DNA of 64,000 nt, from positions 23,878,268 to 23,942,267 of the forward strand of contig OU342639.1 of NCBI GenBank assembly GCA_910589415.1, in the 5' to 3' direction. Below, one piece after another: positions 21,792 through 31,514 of this stretch. Origin of the DNA: Malachius bipustulatus. Its lineage: Eukaryota > Arthropoda > Insecta > Coleoptera > Melyridae. The first letter of the stretch is position 1; every line of letters starts with the position of its first letter. The notes under the pieces are model-generated. The model was not told the origin of the DNA, ran no database searches, and worked only from the letters and a program-made list of their open reading frames with translations. A program made the position numbers and the translations under genes.

Positions 21792-22766
21792 TTAAGAAGA
21801 TAACGAAGAGGAAAGCTTCAGCAGAATCTCCTCACTGGTAACTGCAATGGTCCTAGCCGCTTCATTTCTCTTGATCAAAATCCGGCAATTGGACACCCAA
21901 CAATATTTGAAATTTCGATCCTTACAAAACTGTCTCGACTGCCTGAACAAAATCTTGTAGTAGGGTGAAAGATGTTCGTTGATGAAGACACGCTTTGGAG
22001 AACCCTCAAATTGTAACATTGATGTATTCAAATCTTTTTTCTTTTTGGCAGCCCCGATCATTTTATCTCTCTTAGCCTTCGTTGTAAGCCTAACAATGAT
22101 GTTCCTGTTAACTTTCCTATTGGGCATTCCATCTGACGTCGCAGGGGATTCCCTGAAAGTCGCAACTCTGTGACACGAGTCGATATCATCATCGTGAAGG
22201 TCCACATCCAATGCCGTAGCTATCGACTTTACAACTGCCACAACATTTTCGCTCCTGGATTCAGGGTAGCCAACAATCTCGATGTTATTAGCACGGGACT
22301 GCTGCTGCAAGTATTCGACTTGCGTACGAAGCTCAGCACATTCTTTTTTAATTGTCGTAATTTCACCTTTTAGGGCAGCTACAGTCTTTACCGCATCGGC
22401 AAATTCCCTCATCTTCCCCGCGAAATCGTCGATTTTATCTCCATAAAAATTCAAAGACTCATCAATTCCACGCTGCATCCGCTCCATACGTTCTATCAGT
22501 TCATTATTAATAGATGAGGATGACAACAACGTTGATCCCGAGCAAGGGACACTGTCCGCCGAAGATCGCCTCGGTGACTTCACAGACCTGCATTCTTTGC
22601 ATTGCCATACTACTCCGCTGGCAGCCGCTGATACGATACCGGCAACAATCTCCGGCTTAAGGCCTGCACACTTTGCATGAAAAATACGACCGCATCTACC
22701 TCCACATTTAATACCTGGATTACTTCTTGATATTATTGACGTACACGATCCACAGCTATCAGGCAT
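21792..22766 (-). CDS. LINE ORF1: PHD finger, coiled coil and FP25K-like C-terminal domain
   Basis: This 324-residue protein probably binds element RNA and assembles the retrotransposition particle. I chose the methionine at 22766 because the PHD finger starts immediately after it; an upstream methionine at 22817 would add 17 residues of no clear character. Numbered from the upstream methionine, the C4HC3 ligands are C22, C25, C38, C42, H47, C50, C73 and C76. A charged heptad-like stretch (~105-175) suits a coiled coil. The region ~176-330, with NNIEIVGYPES, RNIIVRL and VFINEHLSPYYKILFRQ, resembles the C-terminal domain shared by many insect LINE ORF1 proteins and baculovirus FP25K. It lies 24 bp upstream of ORF2, a spacing compatible with reinitiation. 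Confidence 0.85.
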   Translation of the reverse strand: MPDSCGSCTSIISRSNPGIKCGGRCGRIFHAKCAGLKPEIVAGIVSAAASGVVWQCKECRSVKSPRRSSADSVPCSGSTLLSSSSINNELIERMERMQRGIDESLNFYGDKIDDFAGKMREFADAVKTVAALKGEITTIKKECAELRTQVEYLQQQSRANNIEIVGYPESRSENVVAVVKSIATALDVDLHDDDIDSCHRVATFRESPATSDGMPNRKVNRNIIVRLTTKAKRDKMIGAAKKKKDLNTSMLQFEGSPKRVFINEHLSPYYKILFRQSRQFCKDRNFKYCWVSNCRILIKRNEAARTIAVTSEEILLKLSSSLSS

Positions 22767-23079
22767 GATAACAAGGCAAAGATAACCGCCGGATTCCCAT
22801 AAACTACTATTAACCACTTTCAGGAAAAACAGTCAAAAAACAGCTGCTAGACACTTAAAGGAAGCAATCAATCGCAAACTATTGTAGATCAATGCCCATA
22901 TCACAACCACAACTCAGTTTAAAATTTAAAAAGCACATTAAATCAGCAAAAAACACAATCCATACAGAGCATAAAACAAACACAACTGTTTAATTCGAGA
23001 CTGAATTCGTTCTGAATTCATTGAAATGAATCAATTTCGAACTGAAATGTTGACAATGTCAAAACTATTAAAAACTGTC
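22767..23079 (-). other. Probable LINE 5' UTR
   Basis: AT-rich leader upstream of ORF1 on the minus strand, ending where the BEL/Pao target duplication starts. Its true 5' limit is unknown; it could continue beyond the BEL/Pao insertion at 30359. Confidence 0.4.
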
Positions 23080-23639
23080 TGTTAACTCCGCGTCAAAGAG
23101 CCTAAAAATATTAACGACGCGATTCGATCCTGAAAGGGGCTAAATTAATGCGGCTCGATGCCGCGATGGTAATGACAAATCGCCACGGTGACAGGATCGA
23201 AATTTAGGGAAGGACCAGGCTATAATTGCCAATGATTGACAGGAACACAATTAATTAATAATTATCGAAATTACTGACCTTGTGTCTTGTCCGACTAAAG
23301 GGGCACTTGTTTTAATTTGCGAGATGTTGTAACTATTATTATTGTTCACTTGCTCCACTATGTAGGTACCCACGATTGTTCCACTACTTTATACCGCTTC
23401 CTTATTTAATTAAAGAACTAGGTATCCCGTTCTCGTAACACCAGCATCGACGAGTCTGGTACGAACGGCACTCTTGGTCGAGCTCTCTCCTCTCTCGATG
23501 TTAAACCTCGACTCTTCTCTATGTGTGGTCCTGTCCGGTCAGGTGTCCTTTTCCTTCCCGATGTGTAAAGGGATAGGAAGGGGTAGGAAACGGTGGTGTC
23601 TTAGAGAATACGAATCGATTATTCACCAAGGACGTAACA
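23080..23639 (-). repeat. 3' LTR of the BEL/Pao element
   Basis: 560 bp, starting TGTTACGTCC and ending GGAGTTAACA in element orientation (TG...CA ends). It appears identical to the 5' LTR at 29794-30353. An open frame inside it (23474 onward) is repeated in the other LTR and is not a gene. Confidence 0.95.
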
Positions 23640-23656
23640 TACCGCCCACCAAAATT
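23640..23656 (-). other. Candidate polypurine tract
   Basis: In element orientation the bases just before the 3' LTR read ATTTTGGTGGGCGGTA, a purine/T-rich run in the position expected for plus-strand priming. The purine content is imperfect. Confidence 0.45.
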
Positions 23657-23782
23657 ACCGGAGGAATTTTCCGCTATCAGAAAATTGAACCAAAAGCGAA
23701 ACTAACGAAAACGAAACTAACGACAATAACAAAAACGAAACGAAACGAAACGACAAGTCAGGGACAAAATTCCCTGAGTCCG

Positions 23783-26700
23783 TTACTGGTTAGGTAACGG
23801 GCAAAGTTTGACCAGAGGTCGTTTACAAAGACCTCTGGTCGTACGAACCGAGGCAACCCTGGCGACACCATCCGCACCAGGGTGCAGAGAAACAATTCTT
23901 CCTAGAGCCCATTTCAAAGGAGACAACAATTCATCCTTTATCAACACCAACGAACCGATATCCGTTGACTCAAACAAATGGGTTTTCGACCATTTACTCC
24001 TCTGGTGGAAATTATGAAGATATTCAGCCCTCCAACGTGTCCAAAAATCACGTTGCATCCGTTGCACCAATTGCCAACGAGAAAGACGAGAAATCTTCAG
24101 ATGTGACAAGTTCACATCCGGCACCGACGACAGAGGTTCCAAGGTCAGAAAATGACCAGGGGTCAACGCGGATAGATCGTTGGGGTCGCTACTAATGGGG
24201 CAAAGGGGGCGCGAATTCAAGACGGCCTCGATCTGAACGATGAAGGTGTTCAGCTCCTCATAAGTCAAAATTTGACCACCAATAACACGGGCCATGTGTG
24301 TTTTGACGGACTTAACACCGCTCTCCCACAGTCCACCGAAGTGTGGAGCTGAGGGTGGATTGAAGTGCCATCGAATACCTTCCCCTTCTGCGGCGATTTT
24401 CAAATTTGAGTTGAGCTCCTTGTTAGCTCCGACGAAATTGGTTCCACAGTCACTGTAGATGTCACTACAGCGACCGCGGCGAGCGACAAACCTCCTAAGA
24501 GCTGCCAGGAAAGTCTCTGACGATAAATCAGAAGCGATTTCGAGATGAATCGCGCGAGTCGCGAAACATACGAACAAACATAAATAGGCTTTAGAAGTTT
24601 TGACACCCCTATACCTCGACAAGACAATAGGAAAGGGTCCCCCATAATCGACCCCGACACAACTAAAAGGCTTCAATTGGGAGACACGAGCGACAGGTAA
24701 ATTCCCCATGGGAGGCTCCAACGAGAGGGGACGAGTGCGAAAGCAACGATTGCATTTCGACAAATAACTACGAATGACCCTACGAGCAGACAGGATCCAA
24801 AAATTTTGTTGAAGGAGATAATGAGTAGTGTTCACTCCTGGGTGCAAATTACCTCGATGTATCTGATCAATCAAAAGTTCAACCAACCTATGCCTTCCTG
24901 GCAACAATGCGGGATATTTAGCGTCGAATGCTAAACCCGAATGCAACAGTCGACCCCCGACTCGCAAAATACCGAAATCATCAATAAAGGGCGACAATGA
25001 CTGCAAGTACTTGGCACATGGTTTACCAGAGCGAATTTTCTCCAATTCCGAAGAGAAGACCGAAGATTGAACAATTCTAACAATGTGCATGAGAGCAGCA
25101 TGCAACTCAGAGACACTCAATGCACCAGTGGTCCTATTGACAGCACGACAATTGTTAGTGAAACGAAAACAACGAGCGATAATACCCTGAATTTTCCTCA
25201 AAGAAGAAAATCTTTTCAACAAAACATCGACATCCGAAATCTCTATCGTAGCGAACAAAACAATATTCCTTTTCTCCAGTTCAACATCAGAAGTGGGAGC
25301 AATGGGAAAGAGTGCTGGCCAAGATTCCAGCGGCAATCTGAGGAATTCAGGCCCCGCCCACCATGCGGAAGCCCCGACTAACTCCTCTGGTAACAAGCCC
25401 CGAGACGCGACGTCCGCTGGGTTGTCACCTGAACGTACATGATTCCAACAATCCGGAGGAATTCGATCCTGAATGTGGACGACACGATTCGAAACAAAAG
25501 TCTTCCACCGATGTGGAGACGACTTGATCCAGGATAGAGCGACCGAAGAGTCACTCCAAGCGAAAACCTTATCAACAACAATGGATTGAGGACCTTGTTC
25601 AAGGACGAACGAAACGAGATCTGATAGTAAGACTGCGGCACACAATTCCAGCCGTGGAACGGAGAGTGGTTTGAGCGGAGCAACACGAGACTTGGCAGTA
25701 ACGAAACGAACCTGCACATTGCCATCGGCGTCCTCGAAACGATAATACACCACACCCGCATAACCTGCAGTCGACGCATCACAAAATGCGTGCAGTTGAC
25801 ACGACACGAAAGATCCTTCGGGAACCAAGCACCTAGGGATTGTCAACTTGGATAAAACATGAAGAGTGGACTTATATCGATTCCACTTTTCGACAACATC
25901 AGCTGGTGGATCTTCATCCCAATCCAGCCCGAGATACCACAAATGTTGAATGACTCGTTTTGCCATAAAGGTCAATGGGCACAAGAAACCCAACGGGTCA
26001 TAGATCTTAGCGACTTCTGAGAGAATGCTTCTCTTAGTACAAGGTGAATCTATGGACTTAACCACGAACGAAAACGAATCAGTAGCCGATTGCCACTGAA
26101 GGCCAAGAATTTTCACCGAAAAGTCCGATTCCGAATCAAAGTTGGATGACTGCTGTTGACAATGTTCAACCGGCAGATCCTGAAGCAATTGTGGATTGTT
26201 AGCAGACCATTTCCGCAACTCAAATTTTCCCAATTGCAATAGCGAAATGAGCTGATTTCTCAACTCCAAGGTTTCCTCGATTTGATTTGCCCCAATGGCA
26301 AAATCATCGACATAAAGCCCGAGACGAATGGCTTTCGAAGCGAGAGGAAACTTCTCAGAATTTTCTTGAGCTAATTGTAACAAGCACCTAATGGCCAAAT
26401 ATGGCGAGGACGAAACACCATAAGTTACAGTGTTCAATTTGTAACTTCGAATAGGATCCTTTTCTGAAAAACGCCAACGAATTAATTGATACTGTCGATG
26501 TGAATCTCCAACTAAAATTTGCCGATACATCTGCCTAATGTCACAAGTGAACACGAATTTGTTCTCTCGAAAACGAAGCAAAACACTAGTGATGTCATTT
26601 TGCAACTTCGGACCAATCAACAAGGTATCATTTAACGAAAGATTGTTCGATGCTTTGGCCGAGGCGTCGAACACGACACGAATTTTCGACGATACTGGGG

Positions 26701-29050
26701 CGAGCGAAGACACATCAGAAGACATCGAAACACCAGGGTCTTTAAAAACGCAATGATGCGGAATGTAATAAGAGTTTGCAGATTCCGACTCCAATGGCAC
26801 CAACGACATGTGCCCAGCCTCCAAATAATCTTTCATAAACTCTACATACATGTCTCTAATGTGAGGCAACCTCGACAATCGTCTCTCCAAAGCGAGCAAA
26901 CGACGATCTGCGACATTCAACGAATCATTAAAGATAGGCAACTCTTTGCTATCCTTAAATGGCAACAATACCCCAAAACGACCTGATTCTTCTCGATAAT
27001 GAGACTCAACGAACAACGACTCAGCCTCTTGTTCCTCATTAGAGCAAACCTCAACTGAAGGCACCTCCTCAACTCTCCAAAATGCCTTAAGAGTCTCTTC
27101 AAGGGTCGAATCTACCGACGCAAAACAAGCTTGAACCTCGCCCGCAACCTTCGACGAAATGGTTCCCAAAAGAACCCAACCAAACGTCGTGTTCATTGCG
27201 GCTGGACAGTTATCACTGCCCGACAAATAACCACCATGAACAATATTGGGAAAGATGTCAGCTCCTAGCAAAACATCGACAGAACCAGGCGTGTACCAAT
27301 TAGGATCCGCTAACTTCAAATTATCAAGCGCCTTCGATGGCGAAATGTCAACACTGGGAAGTTTTCCACAAATATTGGGCAAGACCAAAGTACTTACTTT
27401 AAAAGTAGGTGATGGTACCCCAACGGGACGAATAATGCAATCAGATGATCCCTGGGCCGATCCCAAGGTCACGTGACCCAAACAAGAAATAGGTGTTGAT
27501 GATCGATTCAAGTGCAAGCCCAAACGCTTGCGGCACCGATCAGTAATAAAAGACGACTGACTGCCAGAGTCAATTAAAGAACGAACCACTTGATAGTTGC
27601 CCCACTTGTCTTGAACTTCAATACATGCGGTTGCTAAAAGAACCGTAGTATTGCTACGAGAACGAGAACGAACATCCTGAAAGGATGGGAGAGAAGACAT
27701 GGCAACCGTGGATGCGACTGGAGGCGGCTCAACTCGATGAGAAGCTGCTCCATCCGAATTACTAAGTTTAACGAAATGTAATAAAGAGTGGTGCCGACCT
27801 GCACACTCCTTACACGAATGAGAAGAGGGGCACTGCTTCACCAAGTGTGAAGGGCCAAAACAATTTAGGCACAAGCGCGCTGCCTTCACAGCCTCAAAAC
27901 GCTTGCGCGGGTCCAACTTCAAAAAAGAACGACAATTCGAGATCGGGTGTTCTCCATTACAATGGAAGCACGACTGCTTCGATGAAGACGCACTCGACGT
28001 TGACAAAAATGCATGTGAATTCCTCGATTCCACTTTTCCACCAGACTTGACGCTACTCCGCTTACCAACGACTGCAGACGGAGATAGGTCATTCCCCAAA
28101 GATGATTCTAATGCACGACACTGTGACGACAAAAACTTGTGCAAATCCTGATATGATGGAAACTCTTCAGATGCAAATTGGAGTTCGAAACGCTTTCGAG
28201 TAGCGTTATCCAATTTCTGTAGCAACCAGTTGAACAAAGTGAAATCCCAGAGAGAGACGCCTGAGACCTGACCCAAAGCTGTAATATTTTCTGAAAAGGT
28301 ATTCAACAATTCACGAAGCGATTGTGAGGAATCAGAATCCGTTATTTTGGGAGCATTACAAATCGACTGCCAATAACACGTCGCAAGTACTCGCTCATTC
28401 TGATACCTTTGGACAAGAGTATCGAAAGCTATCGAATAATTGTCATCTGTCAGTGGTAAATGTTTGACAAGGGTAAGAGGTTCCTTCGACAAAGTCGAAA
28501 CTAAATACTGGAACTTCTCAATTGGAGCTAACGAATCATTCGAATGAATCAAAGTCCTAAACAAATCATAATAAACCGACCACATCCTCAACGAACCATC
28601 AAAAGTAGGTATACCGATACGAGGCAATTTCACATGTGAACTTGCAGAGGAGGGTAGTGCGGGAGCACCAGACTGTCGACTATTCAATGATTCACTCGAA
28701 CCATGACGTGATTTCACCACCGAATCCTGAGTCGATTCCAACGACAATTGAACCGCTCTAATCTGAAAATAAACCGAATCAACTTCGATAAGTAGTCCCG
28801 AGTATGATTTCCAAATCTCCGATGACACATCTACGACCAAAGCACTCTTATCTGCCGACTCAACCGTAATCAGGATATTTCTATCAACCTCCTGCACCTG
28901 ACTGTACAAATCCGAAGCGCTGTCGCATGCAGCCAGGACAATAAAACGCGACTTTTCATCAATGGGTGCTGTAACTACTGTCAGAATCGAGTTCAAACGA
29001 GTCAAAAACTTCGAAACAGAAGCGTTTGCTCCGACCAAAGTGTTGGACAT
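23783..29050 (-). CDS. BEL/Pao Gag-Pol polyprotein
   Basis: This ~1,755-residue polyprotein provides the particle, protease, replication and integration functions. I start at 29050 (MSNTLVG), preferred over the methionine 7 codons upstream. Numbering from that upstream residue, a Gag region with PTFDGSLRMWSVYYDLF (~155-170) precedes zinc knuckles: C368-x2-C371-x4-H-x4-C380, then CLNCFGPSHLVKQC (401-414) and a third Cys/His cluster to ~431. The aspartic protease has LIDSGSQSSF (DSG 501-503). Reverse transcriptase shows RVVFDASAK (~798), FTCDIRQMYRQI (~841) and YVDD (920-923). RNase H has D1098, E1142, D1174 and D1220. Integrase has an HHCC finger (H1405, H1410, C1440, C1443) and D1475, D1541, E1583. 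The tail (~1660-1760) is DUF5641-like. All key residues are present and nothing is frameshifted. Confidence 0.95.
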   Translation of the reverse strand: MSNTLVGANASVSKFLTRLNSILTVVTAPIDEKSRFIVLAACDSASDLYSQVQEVDRNILITVESADKSALVVDVSSEIWKSYSGLLIEVDSVYFQIRAVQLSLESTQDSVVKSRHGSSESLNSRQSGAPALPSSASSHVKLPRIGIPTFDGSLRMWSVYYDLFRTLIHSNDSLAPIEKFQYLVSTLSKEPLTLVKHLPLTDDNYSIAFDTLVQRYQNERVLATCYWQSICNAPKITDSDSSQSLRELLNTFSENITALGQVSGVSLWDFTLFNWLLQKLDNATRKRFELQFASEEFPSYQDLHKFLSSQCRALESSLGNDLSPSAVVGKRSSVKSGGKVESRNSHAFLSTSSASSSKQSCFHCNGEHPISNCRSFLKLDPRKRFEAVKAARLCLNCFGPSHLVKQCPSSHSCKECAGRHHSLLHFVKLSNSDGAASHRVEPPPVASTVAMSSLPSFQDVRSRSRSNTTVLLATACIEVQDKWGNYQVVRSLIDSGSQSSFITDRCRKRLGLHLNRSSTPISCLGHVTLGSAQGSSDCIIRPVGVPSPTFKVSTLVLPNICGKLPSVDISPSKALDNLKLADPNWYTPGSVDVLLGADIFPNIVHGGYLSGSDNCPAAMNTTFGWVLLGTISSKVAGEVQACFASVDSTLEETLKAFWRVEEVPSVEVCSNEEQEAESLFVESHYREESGRFGVLLPFKDSKELPIFNDSLNVADRRLLALERRLSRLPHIRDMYVEFMKDYLEAGHMSLVPLESESANSYYIPHHCVFKDPGVSMSSDVSSLAPVSSKIRVVFDASAKASNNLSLNDTLLIGPKLQNDITSVLLRFRENKFVFTCDIRQMYRQILVGDSHRQYQLIRWRFSEKDPIRSYKLNTVTYGVSSSPYLAIRCLLQLAQENSEKFPLASKAIRLGLYVDDFAIGANQIEETLELRNQLISLLQLGKFELRKWSANNPQLLQDLPVEHCQQQSSNFDSESDFSVKILGLQWQSATDSFSFVVKSIDSPCTKRSILSEVAKIYDPLGFLCPLTFMAKRVIQHLWYLGLDWDEDPPADVVEKWNRYKSTLHVLSKLTIPRCLVPEGSFVSCQLHAFCDASTAGYAGVVYYRFEDADGNVQVRFVTAKSRVAPLKPLSVPRLELCAAVLLSDLVSFVLEQGPQSIVVDKVFAWSDSSVALSWIKSSPHRWKTFVSNRVVHIQDRIPPDCWNHVRSGDNPADVASRGLLPEELVGASAWWAGPEFLRLPLESWPALFPIAPTSDVELEKRNIVLFATIEISDVDVLLKRFSSLRKIQGIIARCFRFTNNCRAVNRTTGALSVSELHAALMHIVRIVQSSVFSSELEKIRSGKPCAKYLQSLSPFIDDFGILRVGGRLLHSGLAFDAKYPALLPGRHRLVELLIDQIHRGNLHPGVNTTHYLLQQNFWILSARRVIRSYLSKCNRCFRTRPLSLEPPMGNLPVARVSQLKPFSCVGVDYGGPFPIVLSRYRGVKTSKAYLCLFVCFATRAIHLEIASDLSSETFLAALRRFVARRGRCSDIYSDCGTNFVGANKELNSNLKIAAEGEGIRWHFNPPSAPHFGGLWESGVKSVKTHMARVIGGQILTYEELNTFIVQIEAVLNSRPLCPISSDPNDLSALTPGHFLTLEPLSSVPDVNLSHLKISRLSRWQLVQRMQRDFWTRWRAEYLHNFHQRSKWSKTHLFESTDIGSLVLIKDELLSPLKWALGRIVSLHPGADGVARVASVRTTRGLCKRPLVKLCPLPNQ

Positions 29051-29769
29051 TTTGCTAAAGAGTATCAACAAAACACTAAAGCAATAAACGAATAAGGGTT
29101 ATTTTTTACACCTGTAAAAAATACAACGACAACGAAATACGAACAATAACTAAAAATAAGTACCTAACCAAGTGAAGGTTACTTATTTAAAAACGAGTTG
29201 AAAATAAATTGACTTTGAAATTCACCAAAAAACAATACTTGAGATACCGAGTGTACCCAGTAGGTATACCGTGAATACAAAAATCAATATTTTCCCTGTA
29301 ACAACGAAAAAGGGTTATTCGTTAAAAACCTGTAAAAATACAACAACAACGAACGATGAGCAATACCAAAAATAAGTACCTAACCAAGTGAAAGTTACTT
29401 ATTTAATATCGAGTTGAAAATAAATTATTGAATTCGTATTCACCAAAAACAATACTTAAGATACCGAGTGTACCCAGTATACCGTGAATGCAAAATCAAT
29501 ATTCTGCCCTGCGAATTCAGAGAGAAATATTCCCAACTATTTTACAGAGGTTTTTAAAAACGAACACCTGCAAACGAACGAAGAAGTGGAGTGAGGTAGA
29601 ATGGAGTAAAATTAGTGGAATGGGTGAAAATGCCGTCTGGCGTCCTTTGGATCGACTATTTCGAATCCTTTGACCTACAAACAGGCTACCTTAACACAGT
29701 GAGTGAGAAACTAATTTCAAACAAATGATGCAACCAATTAATGAACTATATTTCCACGAGCTTTCCTAT
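29051..29769 (-). other. BEL/Pao untranslated leader
   Basis: Between the primer-binding site and the polyprotein start. It contains a duplicated ~215-bp block described separately. The frame at 29488-29673 on the plus strand is a chance ORF. Confidence 0.7.
29094..29510 (-). repeat. Two-copy ~215-bp tandem duplication in the BEL/Pao leader
   Basis: On the plus strand, AATAAGTACCTAACCAAGTG, CGAGTTGAAAATAAATT and GATACCGAGTGTACCCAGTA each occur twice in the same order, about 29150-29270 and 29370-29480; AAGGGTTATT anchors are near 29094 and 29310. The copies differ by small indels and substitutions, so the duplication predates the LTR-identical insertion and belongs to the family. Confidence 0.75.
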
Positions 29770-29787
29770 CCGACTACGGAGGGACCA
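29770..29787 (-). other. Candidate primer-binding site
   Basis: Six bases inside the 5' LTR, the element strand reads TGGTCCCTCCGTAGTCGG. TGG at this position is the expected complement of a tRNA CCA end. I could not assign the tRNA with confidence. Confidence 0.6.
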
Positions 29788-29793
29788 AAAAAA

Positions 29794-30353
29794 TGTTAAC
29801 TCCGCGTCAAAGAGCCTAAAAATATTAACGACGCGATTCGATCCTGAAAGGGGCTAAATTAATGCGGCTCGATGCCGCGATGGTAATGACAAATCGCCAC
29901 GGTGACAGGATCGAAATTTAGGGAAGGACCAGGCTATAATTGCCAATGATTGACAGGAACACAATTAATTAATAATTATCGAAATTACTGACCTTGTGTC
30001 TTGTCCGACTAAAGGGGCACTTGTTTTAATTTGCGAGATGTTGTAACTATTATTATTGTTCACTTGCTCCACTATGTAGGTACCCACGATTGTTCCACTA
30101 CTTTATACCGCTTCCTTATTTAATTAAAGAACTAGGTATCCCGTTCTCGTAACACCAGCATCGACGAGTCTGGTACGAACGGCACTCTTGGTCGAGCTCT
30201 CTCCTCTCTCGATGTTAAACCTCGACTCTTCTCTATGTGTGGTCCTGTCCGGTCAGGTGTCCTTTTCCTTCCCGATGTGTAAAGGGATAGGAAGGGGTAG
30301 GAAACGGTGGTGTCTTAGAGAATACGAATCGATTATTCACCAAGGACGTAACA
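29794..30353 (-). repeat. 5' LTR of the BEL/Pao element
   Basis: 560 bp and apparently identical to 23080-23639. It would hold the element promoter and polyadenylation signals; I did not identify a clear TATA box. Confidence 0.95.
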
Positions 30354-30358
30354 CTGTC

Positions 30359-31510
30359 CATTTAAAAAAAAACTACCAGCCGATAAAGGTGGTAGTATAT
30401 CTATTACTCGTTTAGCGGTCTCACGTTGCCAGGAGGGATCGGTTTAGCCAAAGCCACCAATTCCGAAGTTACGTCTAAATCGGGAGTAAAAGTCGTATCT
30501 GGGTGAAGATAATTAACTGTGTTTGGCGACGCTAGGACTTTTACTTCACACAGTGCTAGAGTGTGAGGTTTATTTGCCTGCAGATGTTCGTGAACTGAAT
30601 TGATACTACTTATTATATTTTATAACCTTATAAGTTTAGATTCATCCGCGAGTGGGCCATTGTGACACCTCCTCTGTGACCGTAGGTCTATTGTGGCTCA
30701 CATCTAGTCGTGCTGGTGCTACATTAACCCCATCGGGTCAGCCTCTTTAAGGAAGCTGTCCTCCGGTGTGAGAAAGTCTTACTCGAAGGTTTCTAATCTG
30801 GTTATTCGTCTTTCTTTTTCTCAGGGGAGATTTGTTTCTCCTCCTGGTCCAGCGGAATCGAGCTGTTTCTTGGAGTCGCATTAGAACCGATCTCCACACA
30901 GCTTCTTCAGTTGTCTAGAGATCGAGGTTTTGACTCTCCTCGTCAGAGAATATTTATTTTACACACTCCATGGATGTCCCAAGAGTGGCTGGGAAAGGTT
31001 GTAAGTACAAAAAATATAAGTAAATGCTCATGTATAATCGTACGTCGTACGTGTGCGAGTCTCTAGCAAAATAATTTTGTACAATGCTTGCGAAGATTTG
31101 TACTGACAGGAGTTAAAGTTTAACCTAAAGACCTCAGTAAAACTTTTTTCAAATACAATAATTTTGTTATTTCCAAGTAGATATTGAAGTTCAAGTATTG
31201 TTGTCATCTAACAGCATTGGAATTATTCGGTAATTTTATTAATCCATGCGGTGGCGCATTTATACATTCTGCCGCCCAGGCGCTACGGGCAACTTGCCGC
31301 CTCCATCCCCATTGACTTCTTGCTATCACCGCGTAACGAATCGTTTACGCAACTGACTTCTTCCCTTAGGAAGAGAATCGATCACGCGACCATTCGAAAC
31401 GTTAGCTCCGGCTAGCTCTGATAATTCGCAACAACACTGTGAGCAACTAGACAGATTGAAAAAAAGACCAGGGCTACTCTAATAATATTTATCGTGAAAT
31501 TTAAATCGAA
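30359..31510. other. Unassigned, moderately GC-rich in parts
   Basis: The stretch to about 31010 is richer in G+C than average and ends in GTAAGTAC at 31011, a good splice-donor word. Another GC-richer patch lies at 31250-31420. No long frame or terminal repeat explains either. It might be the LINE 5' continuation, an old LTR, or a non-coding exon. Confidence 0.3.
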
Positions 31511-31514
31511 AATA

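Larger units (their letters stand above)
18627..23079 (-). mobile_element. Apparently intact non-LTR retrotransposon (PHD-ORF1, EN-RT ORF2)
   Basis: On the minus strand the order is 5' UTR (up to about 23079), ORF1 (22766-21792), a 24-bp gap, ORF2 (21767-18876), a ~215-bp 3' UTR and a (TAAA)n-type tail seen on the plus strand as TTTA repeats at 18627-18660. Both frames are open with no stop or frameshift. A zinc-binding PHD ORF1 with a coiled coil plus an APE endonuclease/RT ORF2 is known in CR1-like members of the jockey/CR1 supergroup. I could not identify a convincing target duplication; the 5' boundary is unclear because the BEL/Pao element abuts at 23080. Confidence 0.85.
23075..30358 (-). 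mobile_element. Complete BEL/Pao LTR retrotransposon with 5-bp target duplication
   Basis: The element spans 23080-30353 (7,274 bp) on the minus strand. Direct LTRs of 560 bp are at 23080-23639 and 29794-30353, flanked by CTGTC at 23075-23079 and 30354-30358. A single open frame of ~1,755 codons holds Gag, protease, RT, RNase H, integrase and a C-terminal DUF5641 region. No envelope gene is present. By eye the LTRs look identical over their full length, so insertion was recent. The long uninterrupted frame agrees with that. Confidence 0.95.

Noticed and set aside
18591..23079. A target duplication for the intact LINE (TTTAAACTGTT-like at 18601 versus TTAAAAACTGTC at 23069)
   Set aside because: The match is imperfect and AT-rich, and the BEL/Pao target falls in the second copy, so it could be chance.
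23474..23797. A 107-codon plus-strand gene
   Set aside because: It lies in the 3' LTR and the same frame starts in the other LTR (30188); it is repeat sequence.
25378..25782. Additional genes within 23.8-29.0 kb on either strand
   Set aside because: All are shadow frames of the BEL/Pao polyprotein, which has clear domain motifs throughout.
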